Origin: Elusimicrobia bacterium HGW-Elusimicrobia-2
Lineage (GTDB): Bacteria > CG03
Direction: 5' to 3'
Assembly (NCBI GenBank): GCA_002841685.1
Contig: PHAM01000062.1
Location: 1 to 9,999, forward strand
Length of the DNA stretch: 9,999 nucleotides
The position numbers and the translations under genes are program-made. Numbering within the stretch: the first letter of the stretch is position 1; each line of letters begins with the position of its first letter. Below, piece by piece: positions 1 to 6,441 of the stretch. Below the pieces are notes generated by a model, which did no database searches, was not told the DNA's origin, and saw only the letters and a list, made by a program, of their open reading frames with translations.

Positions 1-103
1 AAATAATAAAGCCGTCAACTGCCTTTCGGCTCTTCTGAGAATTTCGCCGTTTTACCGTCGCTCTGTGAACTTCAAATTTCCTTATGGCAAAACTTCAAAC
101 ACA

Positions 104-132
104 TTGACAGAAAAGCGCTGTCTTTATATCAT
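104..132 (+). promoter_or_regulatory. sigma70-type promoter for the ompA-like/PASTA unit
   Basis: A perfect -35 hexamer TTGACA (104-109) is followed by a 17-base spacer and a -10 hexamer TATCAT (127-132), five of six matches to consensus. Transcription would start near 139, giving a leader of about 36 bases before the ATG at 175. A dyad, GACAG (106-110) and CTGTC (118-122) separated by seven bases, overlaps the -35 box and spacer and could be a repressor site. The promoter is read directly from sequence. The operator role is inference. Confidence 0.75.
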
Positions 133-161
133 TGAAAGCATGGTTTTGTCTGCGCTTTATT

Positions 162-177
162 GAGGATTAATTCTATG
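162..177 (+). promoter_or_regulatory. ribosome binding site and start of the OmpA-like gene
   Basis: GAGGA (162-166) lies eight bases before the ATG at 175-177. The reading frame is open further upstream to a TTG at 160, but that codon overlaps the ribosome binding site itself. The ATG at 175 also gives a clean signal peptide, so it is the better start. Confidence 0.75.
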
Positions 178-1296
178 AATAAGATTGTTTTTTGCATCAG
201 CGTCATTTTGGCCCTGCCGGTGGCCGCCTCGCGGTCATGGGCGGAAAAAGCTCCTCCCGGATCATCTATAGAGGCGTCACCTTTTATGTTTTCGCCAAAC
301 GGTGACGGGGATCTTGACACAACAGATCTCCATCTGAAATTAAGCGGAGGTTATAAGCTCCGCGCCTGGCAGATATACATCCAGGACACTGCGGGCGAAA
401 CGGTGAGGGAAATGAGCTGGCCCGACGAAACCCCGGCGTCCGTGAAATGGGACGGTAAAGACAGCGAAGGCAAAGATCTTCCCGACGGCCGATACTCGGC
501 TTTCTTTGAGGCCCATTTCAGCAAGAAACTCGTTATCACAAGCTTCGCCCCCGTTATAATAGACCGTGCCGGGCCGATCGTCTCAATTGAAGTCTCTCCT
601 GAGATCATTTCGCCCGACGGTGACGGCAAAGACGACGGGGCCGTCTTCAGCGTCAGCGCGCAGGATCTGACTTTTGTGGAGAGGTGGTCGCTGGAAATTT
701 CCGACGAGAAGGACACGCCCGTCAAACTCTTTGAGGGCAAAGGCGCCGCGCCCGAAAGCATAACATGGGACGGCAAAGACGATTATTACAGCAGGGTCGT
801 GCCCAACGGCGTCTATAACGCGGAGCTGACCGCATCCGACGTACTCAGGAACAAGAGCATACCGGCAAAGGTCAAAATAAGAGTGCATGTGCCGCCGAAA
901 GTCGTGACGAAGGAGATCAAGATACAGGACGACGTGCGCGGATTGAAAGTGAATCTTTCGTCTAACATACTTTTCGGCAGCGGCAAAGCAAAGCTTCAGA
1001 GCTCCGCCAACAAATCCCTGGATGAAGTCGCCGCGCTCGCCAAAGCCTACCCCGCAAACAAGATCAGCATAGAAGGCCACACCGATTCCGTCGGAAGCAA
1101 CGATTATAACAAAAAACTTTCTCTCCAGAGAGCGCAGTCCATCCGCGATTATCTGGTATCCAAAGGCGTGCCCAAAGAAAGATTCATGGTCAGCGGTTAC
1201 GGCGAGGAAAAGCCCATCGCCTCAAACCGCAACCGCGCGGGCCAGATGAAAAACAGGCGTGTCGAAATAATAATCCTCAAATCGGGAAAGGAGTAA
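175..1296 (+). CDS. exported OmpA-family protein with two FlgD-like Ig repeats
   Basis: This 373-residue protein probably ties the outer membrane or periplasm to peptidoglycan. Residues 1-23 look like a signal peptide: Lys3, a hydrophobic core, and an Ala-Ser-Arg-Ser-Trp-Ala end. Two similar Ig-like domains follow (about 32-118 and 138-238). Each opens with a Ser-Pro...Ser-Pro-(Asn/Asp)-Gly-Asp-Gly motif (35-45, 141-151) and carries a Trp-Asp-Gly-Lys-Asp motif (92-96, 198-202) followed by Pro-(Asp/Asn)-Gly-x-Tyr. This pattern is known from FlgD Ig-like and CHU_C-type repeats. The C-terminal OmpA domain (about 258-368) has GHTDSVGSNDYN (301-312), LSLQRAQSIRDYL (315-327) and NRRVEI (360-365). 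The Asp of GHTD and the Arg of NRRVE are the family's diaminopimelate-binding positions. No N-terminal beta barrel or lipobox is visible, so it is probably periplasmic. The PASTA gene follows after seven bases, so the two are probably co-transcribed. Confidence 0.88.
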   Translation: MNKIVFCISVILALPVAASRSWAEKAPPGSSIEASPFMFSPNGDGDLDTTDLHLKLSGGYKLRAWQIYIQDTAGETVREMSWPDETPASVKWDGKDSEGKDLPDGRYSAFFEAHFSKKLVITSFAPVIIDRAGPIVSIEVSPEIISPDGDGKDDGAVFSVSAQDLTFVERWSLEISDEKDTPVKLFEGKGAAPESITWDGKDDYYSRVVPNGVYNAELTASDVLRNKSIPAKVKIRVHVPPKVVTKEIKIQDDVRGLKVNLSSNILFGSGKAKLQSSANKSLDEVAALAKAYPANKISIEGHTDSVGSNDYNKKLSLQRAQSIRDYLVSKGVPKERFMVSGYGEEKPIASNRNRAGQMKNRRVEIIILKSGKE

Positions 1297-1303
1297 AATA
1301 TTT

Positions 1304-2029
1304 ATGAAATTCCACCATTACCTCATTATTATCATCCTCTCTTTTTTGATCTCCTGCGTGTCTTATGTCCTCATGAGTGAAGGCTATGTGAGCATGCCAG
1401 ATGTATTCAGAAAAGCCTCCCCCGTCCCCGACCTGTCGGGTAAAAGCCCGGAATTCGCCGAACTTTTCGCGGCTTCCAAAAATTTTAAACTCAATGTGGC
1501 CGGACAGGAATTCACGGCATCGGGTGAAAAAGGCATGATTTTCAGGCAGAGTCCCGCGGCGGGTTTTCTTTTAAAATCAGGAAAGACAATTGACGCGTGG
1601 ATTTCCGGCGGCTCTTTCAGCATCGCCGTGCCCGACCTGAAAGGCCTTACGCTTGAGGAAGCGAAAGACGCTCTTCAAAAAAGCTCGCTGAATTCAGGCG
1701 CGAGCCAGAAAGAAAGCTCCCCCGACATCGCTGAAAACAAAGTCATAAAGACAATACCCGGCGCCGGGGCATGGTGCGAACGCGGCGCTGAAATAATCCT
1801 CGTGCTGAGCTCCGGAGCCGAACTGACAACGGTTCCCAACCTTAAGGGGAAAACCCTTGATGCGGCAAAAAGTATTCTGAAAGCGAAAAAACTGACGCTG
1901 GGCATGGTGAAAAGAGAAACGGACATCGATCAGCGCTTTGACGTAATTTTAAGGCAGTATCCCAATCCAGGCCAAAGAGTAAAACAGGGAATGGCGATCA
2001 CGGTCGTGCTCAATAGCGAAAGCCGCTGA
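1304..2029 (+). CDS. PASTA-domain protein, lipoprotein or N-anchored, no kinase
   Basis: This 241-residue protein consists of an N-terminal hydrophobic segment (7-23) and three PASTA repeats (about 40-103, 108-171 and 176-238). The repeats show the usual V-P-(D/N)-L-x-G opening, an alternating helix, a Q-x-P-x-x-G or I-P-G-A-G turn and an I-x-(V/L)-x-(V/L) closing strand. The first repeat is the most diverged. PASTA domains in other bacteria bind peptidoglycan fragments or beta-lactams, usually outside a Ser/Thr kinase. No kinase domain is present here. Leu-Ile-Ser-Cys at 15-18 fits a lipobox, but hydrophobic residues follow the Cys, so an uncleaved membrane anchor is also possible. The start is backed by GGAAAGGAG (1285-1293) ten bases upstream. 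It probably works with the OmpA-like protein encoded just before it. Its stop codon directly abuts the stop of the convergent gene. Confidence 0.85.
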   Translation: MKFHHYLIIIILSFLISCVSYVLMSEGYVSMPDVFRKASPVPDLSGKSPEFAELFAASKNFKLNVAGQEFTASGEKGMIFRQSPAAGFLLKSGKTIDAWISGGSFSIAVPDLKGLTLEEAKDALQKSSLNSGASQKESSPDIAENKVIKTIPGAGAWCERGAEIILVLSSGAELTTVPNLKGKTLDAAKSILKAKKLTLGMVKRETDIDQRFDVILRQYPNPGQRVKQGMAITVVLNSESR

Positions 2030-3040
2030 TCAGAATAAAATTTTCCAGCCGGCCGAAAAGCCGTAACTCACTCCGCCGATAACGACGCCGTCGCGGAAAG
2101 TCTCCCCGCCCATATCATAGTCCTGAAAGAGAAAATCCGTTTTTTTCAGTCCTGCCACGGAAAAATTCAGCCTCAGATCGGAATTCTCCGACACTTTCAG
2201 ATGAGTTGACACCGCGCATTTAACGGCTGGGATTATCCTGTTCTCACTGCGCCAGTAACTGTATTCGGCCACGGTTCCGGCATTGTGCGGCTTGCCTCCG
2301 GAATCCAAGAAATCCGCGTAGAATTTTTCACCCGATACAGATTCTATCTGCAGATGCGTTATGTACACCCCCGCGCCCAGCGACATATTCAAAAATCCCG
2401 GCGGATCCCACGACAGCACGGCCATGACCGGAAGGATAATAAGTTTTCTTTTATCACTGTTGTAGAGAGCCGACCAGGTGCTGGGTTCGGTCTGATAATT
2501 ATAAGCTGTTGACGGAGAAGTTGAGGTGGAAAGAAATGGAAGATTCCATTCGTCGCGCGAAGAGGAAAGAGGAATATAAAAACCCGTCTCAAAACCCGCC
2601 GAAAATGACGGCGATATGGCTTTTGTCTGGGCGAAGCCGGCAAAGACAAAAGGAAAAACTTTTTCATCGCGAAGCTGGGAATTATCGTATGACCCGGCCA
2701 CACCCCATCTATCGGAGGCTGCGTTCCATGACCACGAAGCCCGCGAGAACGGGGTGTGATATTCCGCGGGAACGCGTTCATAGCCAATGCTGAAATCCGG
2801 CCCCTTCCCGCGTTCGCCGTAGCCGAACTCTTCCGCCGGAGGACTTTCGTCTTCTGTCAGATAAAGGATCTCATTTTCCGCGGGAGGCAACCCGTAGCGC
2901 GACGATGCGTATGCATTTCTCGCCGCGCCGAAAACATCCTCCGTTGCGGAAGCGTGCAGATTGCCCCACGCGCACAATACAGGGGCCGCCGTCAGCAACA
3001 AAGTTTTTAAAATCACTTTTCGCCGATTTTCCATATTCAT
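2030..3040 (-). CDS. exported protein of unknown function, probable outer-membrane beta barrel
   Basis: I do not recognise a family for this 336-residue protein. Residues 1-32 form a signal peptide: Arg5-Arg6-Lys8, a hydrophobic core, and cleavage probably after the Ala-Ser-Ala at 30-32. An acidic, proline-containing stretch follows (about 51-82). The rest is rich in Ser, Gly, Tyr, Trp and Phe, with many alternating hydrophobic/polar stretches. The chain ends Gly-Trp-Lys-Ile-Leu-Phe, and a terminal aromatic residue after beta strands is the classic signal for outer-membrane barrel assembly. The ATG at 3040 is preferred because GAAGAG (3047-3052) lies six bases upstream and the signal peptide then sits at the N terminus. 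The frame is open to an ATG at 3184 that overlaps the fic stop, which would add 48 residues before the signal sequence. Base composition resembles the flanking host genes more than fic. Confidence 0.7.
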   Translation of the reverse strand: MNMENRRKVILKTLLLTAAPVLCAWGNLHASATEDVFGAARNAYASSRYGLPPAENEILYLTEDESPPAEEFGYGERGKGPDFSIGYERVPAEYHTPFSRASWSWNAASDRWGVAGSYDNSQLRDEKVFPFVFAGFAQTKAISPSFSAGFETGFYIPLSSSRDEWNLPFLSTSTSPSTAYNYQTEPSTWSALYNSDKRKLIILPVMAVLSWDPPGFLNMSLGAGVYITHLQIESVSGEKFYADFLDSGGKPHNAGTVAEYSYWRSENRIIPAVKCAVSTHLKVSENSDLRLNFSVAGLKKTDFLFQDYDMGGETFRDGVVIGGVSYGFSAGWKILF

Positions 3041-3180
3041 TAAAAGCTCTTCTTTCCCTATTTTCAGGCGTTGGTGTTTTAGGCAATTCACCATACCCTG
3101 CACTGCTACCATGAATTTATATTCCCGCCCCGGCAGATGAAACATTTCGTGACTTATTGCAAAAAGCAGATGTTTCTTTG
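3041..3180 (-). other. 140-base leader between fic and the barrel-like gene
   Basis: This stretch separates the fic stop from the preferred start of the exported protein. It stays open in the downstream gene's frame. It contains two copies of GCAGATG on the plus strand (3133-3139 and 3166-3172). It also has an inverted pair, GAAACAT (3139-3145) and ATGTTTC (3170-3176), that could form a stem with a 24-base loop. I find no convincing promoter or terminator. Confidence 0.35.
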
Positions 3181-4203
3181 TCATTCTTCTGAAGCCTGAA
3201 TTGACGTTGGAACGGTATATTTAACATTTTTGTGATGTCCTATCCTGACAATTATGCCATGCTTGATAAGTGGTTTAAGCACATAATGCGCGCCGGGCAC
3301 GGTTGTTTTAATCGCCAACGCTATATCGCGGATACCCATTATTCCCTTTTCATTGATAACACGCAAAAGTTTCTCCTGTTTCACTGTAACAGCTATAGGC
3401 GGCCCTGCCCCTATTCCTATCGACATCATACGTCCGTAAACACGTTCAAGTGTTTCCAATATAATTTCCGACATAAATTCCAGCCACGCCCCGATTGGAT
3501 AATTGCCCGACTGAACACGCTGAAGATTTTTAATATAAAGACTTCTGTTTTCAAGCAAAATCTCATCAATCGAAAAAATATGTAATGTATCAAACCCTCT
3601 CCTGAACAATTCCCATGACGCCAGCGCTCTTGCGCATCTGCCGTTGCCGTCTCTGAAAGGATGAATATTGACAAACTGAAGGTGCAGCAGAGAAGAAGAA
3701 AAAATAGCGGGGATTTGTTTTGATTTGCTGTTTAACCAGTCCAGCATATCTTTCAATAAACGCGGGACTTTTTTCCAGTCGGGCGCCGAATAAATACCGG
3801 CGGTCACGTCCACTCTTCTATATCTGCCAACCGGGCCGTCATCGACGGCGTCCGACGCTATAACCTTATGAAGATTCATGATGTCTTTTTCAAGTATGGC
3901 TGTTTTTTTTTCTTTTTTGATAATATCCCGTATAGCATTCAGATAATTTTTAGCCATTCTCACTTCTCTGACGGAATAACCTGAAATTTTTTTATTGTCA
4001 AACAATGATTTCACAGCTTCCACCGAAAGCGTGCATCCTTCTATTGCCGTTGAACCATGCGCCGAACGGATGGCGGCGTCCCGCGCCAGCGACAATATCA
4101 GAGGAAGCCGTACCCCTGCCGTTTGTATTTTTGAACGGAGACCGCTGATTTTTTCCAGTAAACCCAATGTTCTATCGTTAATTTTATAATCCGGCTCCCA
4201 CAT
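3181..4203 (-). CDS. Fic-family protein with N-terminal inhibitory motif and C-terminal winged helix
   Basis: Fic enzymes usually transfer AMP from ATP to a Ser, Thr or Tyr of a target protein. This 340-residue protein has the full active-site motif HPFRDGNGRCAR at 181-192, with catalytic His181 and Asp185, Asn187 and Arg189 for phosphate and metal contacts. Upstream, STAIEG (51-56) matches the (S/T)xxxE(G/N) inhibitory helix, so Glu55 should block ATP in cis. That places it in the self-inhibited N-terminal (class II) group, and no separate antitoxin gene is expected. VGRYRR at 125-130 fits the flap region. Residues about 275-335 look like a winged helix, suggesting DNA binding. The start has a strong ribosome binding site, GGGAGG (4209-4214), five bases away. 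AT-rich stretches (hand count 25-33% GC at 3541-3600, 3901-3960 and 3961-4020, against 68% at 4321-4380 in rpe) suggest horizontal acquisition. The target is unknown. Confidence 0.93.
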   Translation of the reverse strand: MWEPDYKINDRTLGLLEKISGLRSKIQTAGVRLPLILSLARDAAIRSAHGSTAIEGCTLSVEAVKSLFDNKKISGYSVREVRMAKNYLNAIRDIIKKEKKTAILEKDIMNLHKVIASDAVDDGPVGRYRRVDVTAGIYSAPDWKKVPRLLKDMLDWLNSKSKQIPAIFSSSLLHLQFVNIHPFRDGNGRCARALASWELFRRGFDTLHIFSIDEILLENRSLYIKNLQRVQSGNYPIGAWLEFMSEIILETLERVYGRMMSIGIGAGPPIAVTVKQEKLLRVINEKGIMGIRDIALAIKTTVPGAHYVLKPLIKHGIIVRIGHHKNVKYTVPTSIQASEE

Positions 4204-4216
4204 CTTTTCCTCCCTG

Positions 4217-4247
4217 CATAAAGTTTACATAAAGTTTTGCATAAAGT
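4217..4247 (-). repeat. three direct repeats upstream of fic, operator-like
   Basis: The octamer CATAAAGT (plus strand) occurs at 4217-4224, 4228-4235 and 4240-4247, with start-to-start spacings of 11 and 12 bases, about one helical turn. The array ends only two bases before the GGGAGG ribosome binding site of fic, so a bound protein would sit on the fic promoter or leader. The winged helix at the C terminus of the Fic protein is an obvious candidate ligand, by inference only. No strong -35/-10 pair is visible within or next to the repeats. Confidence 0.65.
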
Positions 4248-4263
4248 AAAGCAATCAAGAAAG

Positions 4264-4279
4264 GCTGAAGATATTCAGC
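4264..4279 (-). terminator. possible weak terminator at the end of rpe
   Basis: A perfect six-base-pair stem with a four-base loop (GCTGAA, 4264-4269; TTCAGC, 4274-4279) overlaps the rpe stop codon. In the direction of transcription it is followed by a pyrimidine-rich but imperfect tract, CCTTTCTT. The stem is short and only moderately GC-rich, so read-through into fic is plausible. Confidence 0.35.
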
Positions 4280-4907
4280 GGAGGGCTTTGAGGCCCGCGA
4301 GCTTTTGGAGGATGTTTCCGGATGAGAGATAGGAGCTGGCCACGATGGCGTCGGCGCCGGCTCTCCTGCAGAGAGCGGCCGTCTCAAGATTGATGCCGCC
4401 GTCTACGCATATCCTGCACTTGAGTTTTTTCGCGTCTATTGTTTTGCGGAGTTTCGCGATCTTTTTCAGGATAGCGGGATCAAATTTCTGGCCTGAAAAA
4501 CCCGGCGCCACGGACATGATAAAGGCGGTTTCTATATGCGGCAGCCACTTCTCTATTTTCTCCGCCGGAGCGGGAGGATTGAGGGCGATGCCTTTCTTAA
4601 CGCCTTTCATTTCTTTTATCAGCGCCATAGGCGAGCGCAGCGCCTCAATGTGGAAGATTATCCTTCCGCAGGATTTCCTGTACCACTTCCACTGCTTTTC
4701 GGGGTTGACGACCATGAGATGCGCCTCAAAGGGCAGTTTCGTTATCTTCCTGAGAGAATCTATGACGGGAGGCCCGAAGGTGAGGTTGGGAACGAAACTC
4801 CCGTCCATCACATCCATGTGGATGAAATCGAGCGACCTTCCGTATTTTTTTATTTCCGCGCCCATTCTGCTGAAATCCGAGGAGAGTATTGATAAGCCCG
4901 TTTCCAT
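4275..4907 (-). CDS. rpe: ribulose-phosphate 3-epimerase
   Basis: Rpe interconverts D-ribulose 5-phosphate and D-xylulose 5-phosphate in the pentose phosphate pathway. The 210-residue TIM-barrel protein is slightly shorter than the usual 215-225. Family motifs are in order: ILSSDFSRM (7-15), the FIHMDVMDGSFVPNLTFGP signature (28-46), EAHLMV (61-66), IALNPPAP (107-114), MSVAPGFSGQKF (131-142), CVDGGI (167-172) and GADAIVASSYL (184-194). The expected metal and catalytic residues are His30, Asp32, His63 and Asp169. One small deviation is Ala134 in a loop that more often reads Val-Asn-Pro-Gly. The start codon shares one base with the stop of the upstream PASTA gene (TGATG), so translation is probably coupled. 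A PASTA gene close upstream of rpe recalls prkC-rsgA-rpe in Firmicutes. Confidence 0.96.
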   Translation of the reverse strand: METGLSILSSDFSRMGAEIKKYGRSLDFIHMDVMDGSFVPNLTFGPPVIDSLRKITKLPFEAHLMVVNPEKQWKWYRKSCGRIIFHIEALRSPMALIKEMKGVKKGIALNPPAPAEKIEKWLPHIETAFIMSVAPGFSGQKFDPAILKKIAKLRKTIDAKKLKCRICVDGGINLETAALCRRAGADAIVASSYLSSGNILQKLAGLKALR

Positions 4908-5875
4908 CAGATATCTTTCCTCGCCGTGGGTATGTCGTCTATGTGAAAAATGGCGTAAGCTTCGCCTATCACTTCGACCTCAAGAGATATTTTATTGCCG
5001 GGCCGCTCCCTCTTCTCATAAACGGTTCTGCGGCCGACGGCATCTTTGACAATGATCTTCACCTCTCTTTCTTTTATGTCCTGCGGCACCTCCCAGAAGA
5101 TCGTGACCGTTCTTTTTACATTTTCCTCGAGGGAAAGCTGGGATATATAAAACTTGATGAGGCAATCGCCTGAGAGCATGTCGCCGGGCGCAGGCTCCTG
5201 CTTTATGATCGTGCCGGGAGAGATGTTGTTGTTTATCACTTCTTCCGTTTCGGCTACCTCAAATCCCATCTCATGCAGATAGGAATCCGCCTCAGCTGAT
5301 GATTTCCCGACGAAATACGGCATGACGAGAAAACCCATAAGAGACGCCGGGCCTTTGCTCATCACAATATCTATCATGGTGCCGGGTTTTACGATTTGGC
5401 CGGGCAGAGGTTCCTGCGTTATGATAAGGTCTATCTGCGCCTCGTCGCTGTAAATACCTGTGACATTCCCGACTGTGAGAACCGCGCGGGTTAAAAGGAT
5501 TTCGGCATCACTCATCCTCTTGCCGCAGATGTCGGGCACATATATGAGATTGCCGCCTTCCGAAAGAGTCAGCCGCACCTTCCTTCCTGCCCTGACCACC
5601 GAGCCCGCCACAGGGTTCTGCCTGACGACCGAACCCGCGGGGATCGTCTCGTCGCTGGCCGAGTCCTTTTCTTTGTAGGCATCCAGGCCCTTGGCCTGCA
5701 GCATATCCATGGCTTCGACGATATTCAGTCCCGTCACGTCGGGGGTCACGACAGCCCTGCTCGTTTTGGTGATGATGCGCATGGCTATGTCAAAACCCAC
5801 GCCCACCAGTATGCCGAAAAAAATGGCGTAGCCGGCGTAGCGCGCGTAGCGTATAATTTTTTCTTTACTTATCAT
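4907..5875 (-). CDS. membrane-anchored triple-PASTA protein without a kinase domain
   Basis: This 322-residue protein has a short basic cytoplasmic tail (1-12), one membrane segment (about 15-32) and three PASTA repeats (about 42-107, 111-175 and 183-245). A beta-rich C-terminal domain follows (about 252-315). PASTA modules bind muropeptides in Ser/Thr kinases such as PrkC and in some penicillin-binding proteins. Here neither a kinase nor a transpeptidase domain is attached. The C-terminal part, with a Val-Pro start, repeated K-(I/V)-x-V strands, a Tyr-Glu-x-x-x-x-Pro-Gly-x-x-(I/V) turn and a final Ile-Asp-Asp, resembles from memory the tail of clostridial PASTA kinases. It sits immediately upstream of rpe, as the kinase locus nearly does in Firmicutes. 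It could be the extracellular half of a former kinase, or a scaffold. The start overlaps the trpG stop (ATGA). Confidence 0.85.
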   Translation of the reverse strand: MISKEKIIRYARYAGYAIFFGILVGVGFDIAMRIITKTSRAVVTPDVTGLNIVEAMDMLQAKGLDAYKEKDSASDETIPAGSVVRQNPVAGSVVRAGRKVRLTLSEGGNLIYVPDICGKRMSDAEILLTRAVLTVGNVTGIYSDEAQIDLIITQEPLPGQIVKPGTMIDIVMSKGPASLMGFLVMPYFVGKSSAEADSYLHEMGFEVAETEEVINNNISPGTIIKQEPAPGDMLSGDCLIKFYISQLSLEENVKRTVTIFWEVPQDIKEREVKIIVKDAVGRRTVYEKRERPGNKISLEVEVIGEAYAIFHIDDIPTARKDI

Positions 5876-6441
5876 TTATCCGCGATTCTACAAAAATTCT
5901 CAATGATTTTAAAACCTTCCGGCGTCAGAATTGATTCGGGATGGAACTGCACACCGTATATATCCATGCCCTTCACCCTGACACCCATGATCTCATTGTC
6001 TTTCGTGCGAGCGGTTATCTCCAGCGGCGGCAGGGCTTTTTCTATGATGAGCGAATGATATCTTGTCGCGGTAAAAGGATTTTTGACGCCGAGAAAGATC
6101 CCTTTTCCGTTGTGTTGTATGAGGGATGTTTTGCCGTGCACTATTTTTCTGGCCCTCACCACCTTCGCGCCGAAGACCCGTCCTATCGCCTGATGTCCCA
6201 GACAGACGCCCAGGATAGGCGTTTTTCCGGCGACGGCTTTGATTATCTCCATGGAGCGCCCCGCCTTATCGGGCGTACCCGGCCCGGGCGATATTACTAT
6301 GCCGTCGGGACGGTAAGATACTATCTCCGAAACAGTGACCTCGTCGTTACGGACGACCTTTATGTCTTTCGTTATCCTGCCGAAATACTGCACGATGTTG
6401 TAAACAAAAGAATCGTAATTGTCTACGAAAAGTATCCTCAC
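5872..6441 (-). CDS. trpG: anthranilate synthase component II, glutamine amidotransferase
   Basis: TrpG releases ammonia from glutamine and passes it to TrpE for anthranilate synthesis. The 189-residue class I amidotransferase has DNYDSFVYNI (8-17), SPGPGTP (51-57), GVCLGHQAIG (78-87) and VQFHPESILT (164-173). The catalytic triad is Cys80, His167 and Glu169. VHGKTS (101-106) and RYHSL (127-131) are typical of the TrpG/PabA group. The start is GTG (6441), with GGAGG four bases upstream inside the end of trpE, and it overlaps the trpE stop by four bases. The family overlaps with PabA, and one subunit can serve both the tryptophan and folate pathways, so a dual role is possible. The downstream overlap with the PASTA gene ties it into the same transcript. 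Confidence 0.94.
   Translation of the reverse strand: MRILFVDNYDSFVYNIVQYFGRITKDIKVVRNDEVTVSEIVSYRPDGIVISPGPGTPDKAGRSMEIIKAVAGKTPILGVCLGHQAIGRVFGAKVVRARKIVHGKTSLIQHNGKGIFLGVKNPFTATRYHSLIIEKALPPLEITARTKDNEIMGVRVKGMDIYGVQFHPESILTPEGFKIIENFCRIADK

Noticed and set aside
10-31. AGCCG/CGGCT inverted repeat near the left edge as a terminator for an upstream gene
   Set aside because: The stem is only five base pairs with a 12-base loop and no T run follows, so it is not convincing.
160-174. Upstream TTG start for the OmpA-like gene
   Set aside because: The TTG overlaps the GAGGA ribosome binding site, which is correctly spaced for the ATG at 175.
583-1080. 165-codon open frame antisense to the OmpA-like gene
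   Set aside because: It lies wholly opposite a gene with clear FlgD-Ig and OmpA motifs, has no recognisable domain, and fits a composition-driven shadow.
4204-4274. A separate antitoxin gene in front of fic
   Set aside because: Only 70 bases separate fic from rpe and no open frame with a start fits. The inhibitory motif is already inside the Fic protein.
4345-5049. 234-codon plus-strand open frame across rpe and the PASTA gene
   Set aside because: It is antisense to two genes with intact family motifs and shows no ribosome binding site or protein-like domain.
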